Positions 51,401 to 63,327 of a stretch of DNA of 64,000 bases are shown here, piece after piece (positions within the stretch are counted from its first letter, which is position 1; every line of letters starts with the position of its first letter). The position numbers and the translations under genes were made by a program. Below the pieces are notes generated by a model that ran no database searches, was not told where the DNA came from, and saw only the letters and a list, made by a program, of their open reading frames with translations. This stretch comes from Ceratopteris richardii (Eukaryota; Streptophyta; Polypodiopsida; Polypodiales; Pteridaceae): NCBI GenBank assembly GCA_020310875.1, contig CM035432.1, forward strand, positions 93,551,518 to 93,615,517, in the 5' to 3' direction.

Positions 51401-53104
51401 TTCAGGAATCTTCACATTTAAGGTGAACATCCTACCCACTTTGTTTCCTTTGGCAACCAATCGTCCATCCTTCTTGTACTCTTCTACATATAATCCATCA
51501 ACATTGAATCTGACTTGTAATCCCTGGTCAACCATTTGTCCAACAGAAACCAGATTCTTTGTTATATTTGGAACATGAAACACATCAACAAGATGTTTTA
51601 CCTTCCCATCCTCCATGGACAATGCTATGTTTCTTGTATGCTCAATAGGATGTGATGTATCATCACCTATTTCAACATATCCAAAAACTGGCATTTTTTG
51701 TAAACTACTAACCCATTTTGCATGACTAGTCATGTGATTTGAAGCACCTAAATCAACATACCAGACATTATCATTCGATTTTGAAACACCATCAGACATC
51801 GTATTCATCATGTGATGTTGAACCATAAACAGCTTCATAGAATCATCTACACTTGTGGATGCATAGTTGTTTTGCTGCCTTCTGTTGTTTTGATTCTTGA
51901 ACCTGCAATCACGTTTAAGGTGTCTAGGTTTACCATAATTCCAGCATCCTTTACTATCATTACCTGAATCATTCTTTGGAAATTTATGCGACCTCTTTGG
52001 CTCCCCCTGCCTCGAAACCATCCTCTTCCTCATGCATGATTCTATTGTTGACCTTGGTCTTGATTACTAATTCCTGTTTCACTTTCAAAACCTCTACCTC
52101 TGCCTCTTCCTTTTCCAGAGTAGAATACCTGCTTAGAACTGGGCTTTCCTTGGGAGTTTAAATCCTCACCAAGATTCTTTTCTTCAATAATTAGCATAGA
52201 TATCAGATTAGCAAAATTTAGAATATTTTTCCTAGTCTGTATGGAAGCTCTGAATTGCTTATATGCAGCTCCTAAACCACGAAGGCACACTTCCACCTTA
52301 TCATCATCATCATCTACATTCACGCCAATAGATGCAAGTGACTCACATATGCTTTTGATTTTTAGAGTGTAGTCACTTACCCACATGCTCTTCTTTTCCA
52401 ATGTATGGAACTTGTTCTTGAGTTTCAATTTCCGTGCCTTTATATTACTCTCATACAAAGTTACCAAACTATTCCAAGCCTCTTTTGGAGTCTTGGCATC
52501 CTATATGTGTCCAATCATGCTATCCTGTATGCTAACAGATAGCCAATACATTACCTTTCGTGCTCCTTGGTTCCATTCCTCATATGCTCGTAACTCGTCT
52601 GCAGTCCGATTCCTTTCTGGTAACTGCCGAGCATTTTCATTCTCTCCTTCGATGTACTTCCAATAGCCTTTTCCCATCAGGAAATTCATCATTCTGAATC
52701 TCCAAGCATGGAATTTATTCTTGTCCAGCTTATCGCTCATAAGCTGACTTATTCCATTTCTACAACAATTCACAACACTGCAAAACACTACAAGCAGCAC
52801 TTCTGCTTGAACAGTGTCGCACTATGATGTGAGAGTTCGATCTCAGAAAAACACAGTTTTCATATATCAACAGTACACGAAATCGCTTGAAATTCTGGAT
52901 CTGGAATATATGAGTGTCGCCAAACACAACACAAGTTAGAGTTTTTAAAACTAACCTGGTTTTTCTATGGGCTTCTACCTTCATGCTGATTTTCGTAGCA
53001 AACAGAGGCCATTTGTGAAATCGCGTTTTCTCCATGCCTTGTTGCATAGTCTTTAGCGTCGCCTTCTCCATGAGCTCTCTACAGCCACGCTAGCTCTGAT
53101 ACAA

Positions 53105-53491
53105 TGTTATGAGCAAGGAGATAAGGAAGAGAGCTCACACACACTCTCACTCTCAAAGAGAAGCACACACACACATAGAGATTGAGGCAAGGAAGAATGA
53201 TCTTCTTCTTCTTCTTCTTCTATTACATAAAAGGAATGTACAAGAATGACCTAACAAACAAGAATACAACAAGTGCAATATACAAAGATCAGTACATGAG
53301 GAAAAACCTAATGTCGGGGAATGAGTGAGCTGGCAAGAACCAAATGTGCCATCACTCTCGGCAGATAAATCTAATAAAACTCAATGAAGTATCCCTAACA
53401 TATACCAACGTGACCACTATACTTGTCAGAGAAATGAAAAACTGGTACGTGTCATCCTGGATCATCACATGTTGAGCTTGATATCTCAACA
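53105..53491 (-). repeat. LTR of element C (its 5' LTR)
   Basis: It begins TGTTATGAGC on the plus strand, next to the complement of the primer site (gctctgatacaa, 53,093-53,104), and ends CTCAACA. Confidence 0.9.
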
Positions 53492-55853
53492 GATCCCTCT
53501 ACTTTTATCTTCTAATAGATGACCACTCTCGCTATATTTGGGTGTACTTGTTGAAGTCAAAGGTAGACACATTCTCTAAGTTTCAAACTTGGATCAAGGA
53601 AGTTGAGAATGAAGCTTCAACTAAAGTTAAAACCATCAGAACAGATGGAGGTGGTGAGTTTATCAATCATGACTTTGATAAATTTCTCAACCAGAAAGGG
53701 ATCAAAAGACAAGTCACTCAGCCTCATACTCCATCCCAAAATGGAGTAGCTGAAAGAAAGATACACAATGTGTTGGAAATGGCAAGAACTATGCTTCATC
53801 ACAAGGATCTACCCTACAAGTTTTGGGCAGAAGCTGTGCATACTACCGTTCACATTCTTAATCGAGGATTTACAAGTGCATTACACAACAAAACACCCTT
53901 CCAAGCCTACTATGGAAGAAAACCAAATGTGAATTACTTTTGAGTCTTTGGTAGTGAAGCTTTTATCCAAAACAAGATAGAAACAAGTTACAATCAAAGT
54001 CCAAGAAACACATATTCATAGGGTACAATGACCAATCAAAGGCATACCGTCTATATGATGTGGGAAACCAATCCATCACCATTTTGAAGGATGTGATCTT
54101 CAATGAAGCTTCCTCATACTCAAGAAAAGATTCAAGTACAAGTCTTAGTCCACCTATCTACACTTCAAAGGGGGCCTCAGTATTTCCAAACTCCAACTCA
54201 GAATCAAGTACTTCAAGTCATTCGAGAAGATCTCAAAGACTTATTGACAAGAGACAGCGAGAACAAAGTCATTATGTCAATTACGCCTTACTGCATCATA
54301 TTCAAAAAATCTCAGAACCATCTAATTACAAAGAAGCTCAAGGACAACCTGAGTGGGAAGAAGCTATGCAAGTAGAAATGGATGCAATTGAGAAGAACAA
54401 AACTTCGACTCTTGTACCTAAGCCCAAAAATCATCTATTCATAGGAGTTAAGTGGCTTTATAAAGTTAAGTACAAGTCAGATGGCACATAAGACAAGTAC
54501 AAAGCAAGGTTGGTAGCTAAGGGATACAAGCAACAACATGGCATTCACTATGAAGAAACCTTTGCTCCTACTACAAGATTCATAGCCATAAGAATCATCT
54601 TAGCACTAAGTGCTCACTTTAAGTGGCCCATTTACCAGCTGGACGTCAAAAGTGCATTCCTCAATGGAGACCTTCAAGAAGAAGTATATGTTCAACAACT
54701 TGAAGGCTTCAAGGTCAAAGGAAAGGAAGATCAAGTGTACAAACTTCACAAAGCACTTTATGGACTCAAGCAAGCTCCGAGGGCCTCGTATGAAAAGATT
54801 AACAAGTTCTTTGAAGAGAAGTGATTTCACAGAAGCAATGTTGATGCTAATCTCTATATCTATCAAAAGGAGTCTTTAGTAGCCATCATCATTCTCTTTG
54901 TCGATGACTTGATCTTGACAGGCTCAGACGAAGAACGCATCCAGTTATCATCACACAGCTTCACCTTGAGTACTCTATGATAGATCTTGGATTATTACAC
55001 TACTTCTTGGGTATGGAAGTTTGGCAAACAAAAGAAGGTATATTCCTATCACAGAAGAAGTACTGCTCTGATCTACTTTCCAGATATAACATGGACCAGT
55101 GTCGCTCAGTTTCGACACCACTTGATCCAAACATCAAGCTTACAATGGAGGACTCATCATCACTTGTGGATGTACATACCTATCGACAGCTGGTTGGATC
55201 ATTAATCTATCTTGCCAACACTAGACCACAAATTGCTTATGTAGTTGGTATACTCAGTCAGTTTGCACATCAACCTTGTCAGACTCATTGGGATGCTGCT
55301 TAGAGACTACTTCGATACCTTGCCCTCACCCGACATCATGGTCTTTGGTATAGAGGTGTCATCGAACTCGCCAAATATTCTAATTCAGATTGGGCTAGTG
55401 ATCCTGATTCTTGACGGTCTACTTCTAGGTATATATTCTTGCTTGGCTCAAGACCTATCTCTTGTGCAAGTAAGAAGCAGCCTACAGTTGCTCTATCATC
55501 GATAGAGACCGATTACCAAGCATCCAACTTTGCAGCATGTGATGCCATCTCGCTTCGACATTTATTATCTGACATTGGTGTTTTGCAAGATACTCCGACA
55601 TGTATTCGCACAGATAGCCAGTCAGCCTTGGCCATCGCCAAGAATCCAGTGTTCCATGCTCGGATGAAGCACATCGAGATCCAGTACCACTTCATCCGCG
55701 AGAAGCTCATATCTCAGGAGATTACTCTGGAGTAGTGTACCTCTCAGGAGAACCTGGCGGACATGTTCACGAAGGCTCTACCTCCGGTTCCGGTTCAGCG
55801 CTTGGTGGACCTCTGCAACATTTAGTCGCTCCAAAATGGAGCTACAAAGGGGG

Positions 55854-56269
55854 TGTTGACGACATGAATGCTCCTACTTCATCTACATTTGTATCCACAT
55901 GAGTGCATCCCCATTTTGTATCCAAGAGGCACTCCATTTCTAGTCTATTTCCATTTTATATTGTATTTCCTTCGTATTTGGGTACCTTGCCATGTGCTTC
56001 TACCAGTTGTATTCATTCTCCTTTCAAGAGACTTATCCCACATATGATGTACTTTTGAGAGCCCCTCCCAAATCTATATAAGGAGGGCCTCTCCCCTCAT
56101 TTGTACTTGGTTAGAAGCTTGCGCAGCCTACTCCATGCTCTTGCCAAGCTCATTTCTAATCCACATGAGTTTACCCATTTCATGGTCTACTCATTTTGTG
56201 TCTCACACATTCTTTGTTTTCTGAGAGTACTTCACTTTTCATTTTATATCCGCATGCGTACTCTGTACA
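55854..56269 (+). repeat. Right LTR of element B
   Basis: It follows a caaaggggg purine tract and ends CTCTGTACA directly before the GTTTC duplication at 56,270-56,274. Confidence 0.93.
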
Positions 56270-58186
56270 GTTTCCACAGCGACATACTTAACTAATAGGC
56301 TTCTATCCAAGTCCTTGGATGGAATGACACCTTATGAAGAATGGAATGGGAAGAGACCTTCCTTGGACAATTGTAAAATCTTTGGATGCATTGCTTATGC
56401 ACCTATACCCTCATAGATTAGAGGAAAGCTTGATCCAAAAGCTAAAAAATGTATATTCATTGCCTATGAACAAAAGTAGAAAGGATATAGGTTGTACAAT
56501 GCTACTAATAAAGGACATAGAGTTAGTAGGGATGTGGTCTTTGATGAAAATAACTCTTGGTTTGAAGATGATTACAGGAGAATAAAGCTACTCTATGACT
56601 TGGAAAGTAATTTTCCAACTCTAAGTCAAGAAGAAACACAAGTATCAGAAGATGTCAACTTAGAAGATGAATAATAGATTGAATACAAAGCTTGGAAGTC
56701 AAAATGCAAGACAAAATCAAGAAATTGGAAGAAATTCCAAAGTCATCCAATCAAGCACTTAGAAGATCTCAAAGAGAGAGTAAGAAACCCATAAGGTATG
56801 GCTATCACACATCACTAGTCACCAAGCAGTATGTATACATGACTGAAGATTCTATGTTAGAAGAGCCTTCTTCATTTCAAGATGCCAATGAGAAGGAAGA
56901 ATGGAGAGAAGCCATACCGGAAAAAATTGAAGCACTTCAGGAGAACAACACTTGGGATTTGGTTTCCAAGAATCCAACATGAAGGTAATAGGATCTAGGT
57001 GGATTTAAAAAGTTAAAAAAAATTCAGATGGTTGAATGAACAAGTATAAAGCAAGGTTAGTAGCAAAAGGGTTTGCACAAACCCATGGAGTGGATTATGA
57101 GGATACCTTCTCACCTGTGGATAAGATGCCAATAATCATAGTTTTAGTAAGTATTGCTGCTTCAAAGAATTGGATCTTGTATCAATTAGATGTTAAAAAT
57201 GCACTTCTAAATGGATGAATCTCAGAAATCTTTTACATGGCTCAACAACTAGCACATGAAGAAAAGGACAAATCAGATAATGTATGAAAATAAAATTAAG
57301 AACTCTCTGGTTTAAAGCAAGCTCCTAGAGCTTGGAACCATACGTTTGTCACATATTTGTAGGATCAAGGATTTGTTGATAGCAAAGTAGGTTCTTCATT
57401 GTTCATAAAGAAGACTAACACAAAAGTTATTTACCTATGTGTTTATGTGGATGACATTATCATTATAGGGAATGATGCCAATAACATGAAGCAAATCGAA
57501 TCTCACATAATGGAAGAGTTTAAAATCGATGACCTTGGTTTGTTCACATACTTTCTTTGGTCAGAACTTATATATTTGGATTTTGGAGTCTTTATTACTT
57601 AGAGGAAGCACATTCATGATATGTTAGTTGAATTCAAGATGGAGAACACTAAAATTGCAGGTACACCCATGGAACATAACCACAAACTTAGTTCTCATGA
57701 GGAAGAACTCCTTGAAGATATTACAGGTTATCAAAGTCTTGTTGGGAGTCTCAATTTTGCAACCCTAACAAGAGTGGACATATGTTATGAATTAATTACA
57801 TTAAGCCAACTTATGCATACACCAAGAAAACCTCACATGGAAGATACCAAGAGGATCTTAAAGTATCTAAACGGTACTATAAACAAGGGACTATTTTATC
57901 CATTTACATATGACTTGGATATCAAGCTATATTCTTATGCAAATTGGGCTAGCTCAAAAGATGATAGGATGAGCACTTCTGGCTACTTACCTTTTGCATG
58001 TTCAAAGCTCATTTCATGTTCATAAATGAAACAACCAATTGTGGCATAGTCATCAACTGAAGCAGAATATAGACGCTTAGCAAATGGAACACAAGAGGCT
58101 ATGTGGCTCAAGCTAAATTACATAGATTTGGGATTACATTCCTATATTATAATGATCTTTGGAGGTAAGACTAGCTCATTTCATTT

Positions 58187-59035
58187 ATTTTAGGAGTTTG
58201 AATTTAAATTCAAACTTGAATTTTCAACTAAACTCTATAAAAGATGTAAGGAAAAAAGTCGCGGGCAGCTTGTCTCATTCTAGCTCACTTCCCGAGACAT
58301 CTATCATTTGTATCTGAGTGTGTATGAGTGCTACATTTTGAAGCCCATACCTCATTACCTCATCTAGCTATGGTGATCAAGCTGATGAGATTGTACAATT
58401 ATGTCAATTAATAGATATATTCATATTCATCAACTTTGTGCTCTCTGAGTGTACCACTTCAAGTTTGTCAACTTCAAAGAGACATATCTCAGTGCCTACT
58501 TCATCAAATCAAGTGATTCAAAGCTTGATAGATCCAGCTCAAAGCATACTACAAGCATACAAAGTTTGAAGCAACTTGGTTCAGCCAATCTCGAGAAATC
58601 GCCGTCGAAGTGCTCACTCGTATTTGTCTGCATACTTCCTAAAAAGTCGGGGGTGTCCATAAATTTGCTAAAGTTATTTCTCCTAGTATAGTTTATCATT
58701 TTGAATGCTTCCACTTGCAAATGGTAGCTTACTACGTTAATAGAATACCTCTAGAAGGAATTTTGCCAATTGTAAGTGTACTGGTCATATTGAGTGAAAG
58801 ACTGAGCAAATATCAACACCAAAATAGAAAGTTTTCTAGCTTTGTGATTCACAAACACATCTATTTTGATCAAGTCATTACTCAAACCTTTTCCAAAGTA
58901 CATATAGCATTTCTTGGTATCATTTTAGTGTTAAGGGTGTCTACTAAACATATCTGGAGTCACTGAGGGCTAGTGCAAAGCAGGATTAGCAGCATCTACT
59001 CAATCTTCTGAAGGATCCATCCATCTTTCCCAACA
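58187..59035 (+). repeat. Left LTR of E5 (as seen)
   Basis: It aligns from attttaggagtttg with 63,612 onward and ends CAACA before the primer site. It is shorter than the right LTR at its outer side. A TATA word (ctataaaaga) lies at about 58,236. Confidence 0.9.
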
Positions 59036-62000
59036 GTGGTATCAGAGCAAACAAGGTAACATGGGAGATGGTTTCCTTAATTCATTGATAAATTGGACAG
59101 GAACAATTATCAAGCTTGGTCTCTGAGGATGAAGACCTATCTACAAGGAAGAAGTCTATTTGGATTCATCTCAGGAGATGAGGAATTGCCCTCATTCAAA
59201 GCAAGGGGTCTACCCACGAAGGAAGAACAAGAATGGCTTAATACATGGTGTGCAAAAGATGCATTGGCAAGGTCTTATCTTCTTAACTCTATATCTGATT
59301 TCCTTTTACCTCACATCAGGAATTGGAAGACTACCCAAGAAACTTGGGAAACCTTGTCATCATACTTTTCATCTAATACAAGGGCCAGGAAGAATCAATT
59401 GTGGATTGAATTCACAACCCTTAGGAAGCAACCAAAGCAATCAGTCTCAGAATTTGTGACCAAGATCAAGGATGTGGCAGACCAATTAGCAAGCATAAAT
59501 GAGGAGATTGAAGAGGAACAAATAGTAAGACAAGTAACCAATAGACTAAAGGCAGATGATAAGTGGGCAAGCTTCACCACTGCAATGGATCTCTACATGG
59601 ACATGCATACCCCAGATCTCACAACATTGATGGGCCAACTATTCACACATGAAGAAAAGTTCACAAAGGTTGGAGATACATCTAAAGGTAACACTCCTTC
59701 TACCCTATATACTGATAAAAAGATTAAAGACAAAGGTAAAGGAAAAAAGCAAGAGGATGAAGGTTCTACCTCCCAAGCCAATTATGCAGGGAGAGGTAGA
59801 TCTTCAAGAGGCAGGGGCAGAGGAGCTAAGCAAGGTAGGGGGAGACCCTACAATTCATCACCATGCAATATTTGTGGATTGTCTAACCACACCACAGATG
59901 AGTGCTACAGAAACTACAAAAATCAGAGAGGAAGAGGCTATCAAAGAGGTGGATACTCTCAAGGAAGAGGAAGGTTCAACCAACACCAAGGCTACAATGG
60001 CTACAACAATAACTACAACAACAATTACAACAACAACCATAATGGTAACTACCAAGGAGGATTCAGAAATAGGAAAGACTACAACAACTACACAGAGGAG
60101 CAAGATGACTCCCTATTGATCATGAATATGACTTCCAAGTCAGGTATCAATGATGATCATCTGTTTTATATTGATTCAGGGTGTTCTAATCATGTAGCTG
60201 GCAATGTGGCACTACTCTCTGATCTTGAGGAACCAAAGGGCAAACATCAAGTACAGACAGGTGATGATACTAAGCATTCTGTAATAAAGATTGGAAATGT
60301 AAAAACTTGTGATGGTAACCAGAACCTATTGAGCAGGGTACTTTATGTACCAACCATTACGAAAAACTTAATGAGTGTTGGTCAGATTGTGGAGAAAGGT
60401 TTACAGGTCAGGTTCAATCAACATGGAGCATATGTGGAGGACCCAAGACATGGATTCAAAAGAATATCCAAGGGAGAAAAATCAGGTAGATTATTTACTT
60501 TTGAGCTAGAAGACACAAAAAACATTGCTTTATACAATTACAAGGATCAAACACTTTCAGAATTAGAAATATGGCACAAGAGATTAGGTCACATAGGTGA
60601 AAGGACCTTAAAGAAAATATGTAGGGACCAATGTGTGCTTAGGATACCAAATGTATCCAAGCAACACATGATTTACAAATGTGGTGCTTGTCAGTTTGGT
60701 AAGTCTCACAGATTGCCCTACTCAAGGAAAGGTTTTATGCATGAAGACTACCTAGAGTTGGTGCACACAGATGTTTGGGGACCTAGCAAGGATCCCTCCA
60801 TTTCAGGATCAAGGTACTATGTGTCTTTCATTGATGATTATAGCAGATGGAATGTGTTATACTTTATGAAGCACAAGGATGAAGTGTTTAATTGTTTCAA
60901 AAGATATCTTGCACTAGTTGAAAATCAAACAGGAAGGAACTTGAAGAAGCTAAGGTCAGATGGAGGAGGTGAATACTTCTCAAATGAGTTTGAGGACTTC
61001 TTGCAGGAAAGAGGCATCAAAAGGGAGATAACCACAAGGTAATCACCTGAACAAAATGGGGTGGCTGAGAGAAGAAATAGACTTATTGTTGAAACAGCTA
61101 GGTCAATGCTTAATGAAAAGAAGTTGCCAAATTATCTTTGGCCAGAGAGTGTATCTACTGCCACCTATCTCATAAACAGGTTGCCATCAAAGTCACTTGA
61201 TGGAATGACACCTTATGAAGCTTGACATGGTAAGAGACCATTATTGGATCATTGCAAAATTTTTGGTTGTGTAGCATATGTGCATATTCCCTCACAGGTA
61301 AGGGGAAAGCTAGATCCTAAAGCAGAAAAATGTATTTTCATTGGTTATGACTTGAATCAAAAAGGGTACAGATTCTACAATCCAACCAATAAAGGGTTCA
61401 AGGTAAGCAGAGATGTCATCTTTGATGAGAATGACTCATGGTATGAGAATCATTGCAGGAAGGTTATTCTACCCTATGATTTGGAAGAGGAGTTTCCAAA
61501 ACTCTCAAGGGAGGAACCAATCCAGAAGGAAGACTCAAGTTCAGAAGATGATGACACAATCAATCTTGAAGAATTCAAGGCATGGAAGTCCAAAGGCAAG
61601 ATAAAGATGAAGAAGCTTGAGGATATACGAGAATCTTCAACTCAAGCAATAAGGAGATCTCAGAGAGAAAGTAAGAGGCCTATCAGATATGGGTATGATA
61701 CATCTCTTGTTACTAAGCATTCAATTTATCTTGCAAAGGACTTGTCAAGTGAAGAACCAGGTTCATATGAAGAGGCAATCACCAAACCAGAATGGAAAGG
61801 AGCTATGGATGAAGAAATAGAAGCTCTCAAGGAGAGTGACACATGGGAATTGGTACCCAAGAAGGACTCTATGAAGGTGATAGGATCCAGATGGATCTAT
61901 AAACTAAAGAGGAACTCTGATGGTACAGTCAACAGGTACAAAGCTAGGTTGGTAGCCAAAGGTTTTGCACAAACCCAAGGCATTGATTATGAGGAGACAT

Positions 62001-63327
62001 TTTCTCCTGTGGCTAAGATGCCAACAATCAGAGTATTGGTGAGTGTAGCTGCATCCAAAAATTGGAACATGTACCAATTAGATGTCAAAAATGCTTTCTT
62101 AAATGGATGGATATCTGAAGAAGTCTACATGTCACAACCACCTGGCTATGAAGATCTCAAGAAGGTAAATTATGTTTGTAAATTGAAGAAGGCTCTATAT
62201 GGATTGAAGCAGGCACCTAGAGCATGGAACTATAAATTGACAACATACCTCCAAGACCAAGGGTTTACTATGAGCAAGGCAGACACTTCATTGTTTATCA
62301 AAAGGAGCAATTCAGAGGTAATCTATCTCTGTGTTTATGTTGATGACATCATCATTACAGGTAATGATGTCCAAGGAATCAGAAGCATCAAAAATCAGAT
62401 GATGAAGGAGTTCAAGATCAATGATCTTGGATTATTGAAATACTTTCTAGGACTTGAATTGGTTTATACTAATTCAGGTATATATATCACTCAGAAAAAG
62501 TATGTACAAGACATGTTGAAGAAGTTTAACCTGCAGGATGCTAAAGTCTCAAGTACTCCAATGGAGGTCAACCTAAAGCTAAGTGCTCATGAAGGGGATG
62601 AAGTCCAAGACATTACAGGATATCAAAGTATGGTAGGTAGTTTGAATTATGCTACCTTGACTAGAATTGACATAGCATATGGAGTTAGTGTGCTAAGTCA
62701 ATACATGCACAAACCAAGGGTACCTCACCTTGAGGCTGCAAAGAAGATCTTGAAGTATCTAAAGGGAACTCAAAACCATGCTTTGTACTTTCCTTATACA
62801 TCAGATATTGACATTAAAGTGTATTCAGATGCAGATTGGGCAGGATGCAAGGATGATAGGAGGAGCACATCAGGATACTTATCTTTTGCAGGTAATAAAC
62901 CTATTTCTTGGTCAGCCAAGAAACAACCAACAGTGGCATTGTCATCCACTGAAGCAGAGTATAGAGGGCTAGCCAATGCCACTCAAGAAGCTATTTGGTT
63001 AAAGCTTTTGTATACAGAGCTAGGCCTATACACTAGGCCCCCAATTATCCTTGGAGACAACACAAGCTCTCTTCACCTTGTAGCTAATCCAATATATCAT
63101 GCTAGGATAAAACACATAGAGGTTCATTACCACTATGTGAGAGAGAAGTTGCTAAGCAAGGACATTCACTTGACCTATGTGTCTACTAATATGCAATGTG
63201 CAGATTTACTCACTAAAGCCTTGGATGGTAACAAATTATATAGATTCAAATCCATGATTGGATTGCAGGATGTGATTGAAGATTGAAGTTGAAGACTTAA
63301 TCCAAAGTGTTTGGCTTGAGGGGGAGC

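Larger units (their letters stand above)
48098..53491 (-). mobile_element. Ty1/copia element C, reverse orientation, nested in B
   Basis: LTRs lie at 48,098-48,477 and 53,105-53,491. On the minus strand the order is: primer site complementary to initiator Met tRNA (53,104-53,093), gag (about 52,800-52,040), CCHC knuckle (GCWNYGKPRHLKRDC, near 51,930), protease (YVDLGASNHMTS), pre-integrase (IWHKQIGDANLQRL), integrase to about 50,700, RT with YVDDLILGGN near 49,430, RNase H near 48,840, and a purine tract beside 48,478. The LTRs differ by about 28 substitutions plus a few length changes (roughly 7%), similar to element B. It has several breaks but the full domain set is present. Confidence 0.93.
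43597..56269 (+). mobile_element. Ty1/copia element B, nested in E3
   Basis: It is bounded by LTRs of 417 and 416 bases (43,597-44,013 and 55,854-56,269; TGTT..TACA) and 5-bp target duplications. It has a primer site at 44,014-44,025 (tggtattagagc), a long leader, gag (about 46,569-47,185), a CCHC knuckle (CNFCGKSRHLEKFC, near 47,315), pre-integrase (WHQRFGHTSYL, near 47,865), integrase resuming after element C at about 53,500, RT about 54,330-55,250, RNase H to about 55,800, and a purine tract before 55,854. About 30 differences between the LTRs (roughly 7%) indicate an insertion several times older than E5. It is broken in several places and interrupted by element C. Confidence 0.93.
40890..58186 (+). 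mobile_element. Old Ty1/copia element (E3), split by element B
   Basis: The left part (40,890-43,596) holds LTR sequence, an initiator-Met-type primer site (41,591-41,602, tggtattagagc), gag (about 41,685-42,330), a CCHC knuckle near 42,430, pre-integrase near 43,015 and the start of integrase. The right part (56,270-58,186) resumes in the integrase region and continues through RT (about 56,880-57,560) into RNase H (to about 58,180). Homology to E1 runs through both parts in order, so they are one element interrupted by B. It carries well over ten breaks and is an old fossil. Confidence 0.9.
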
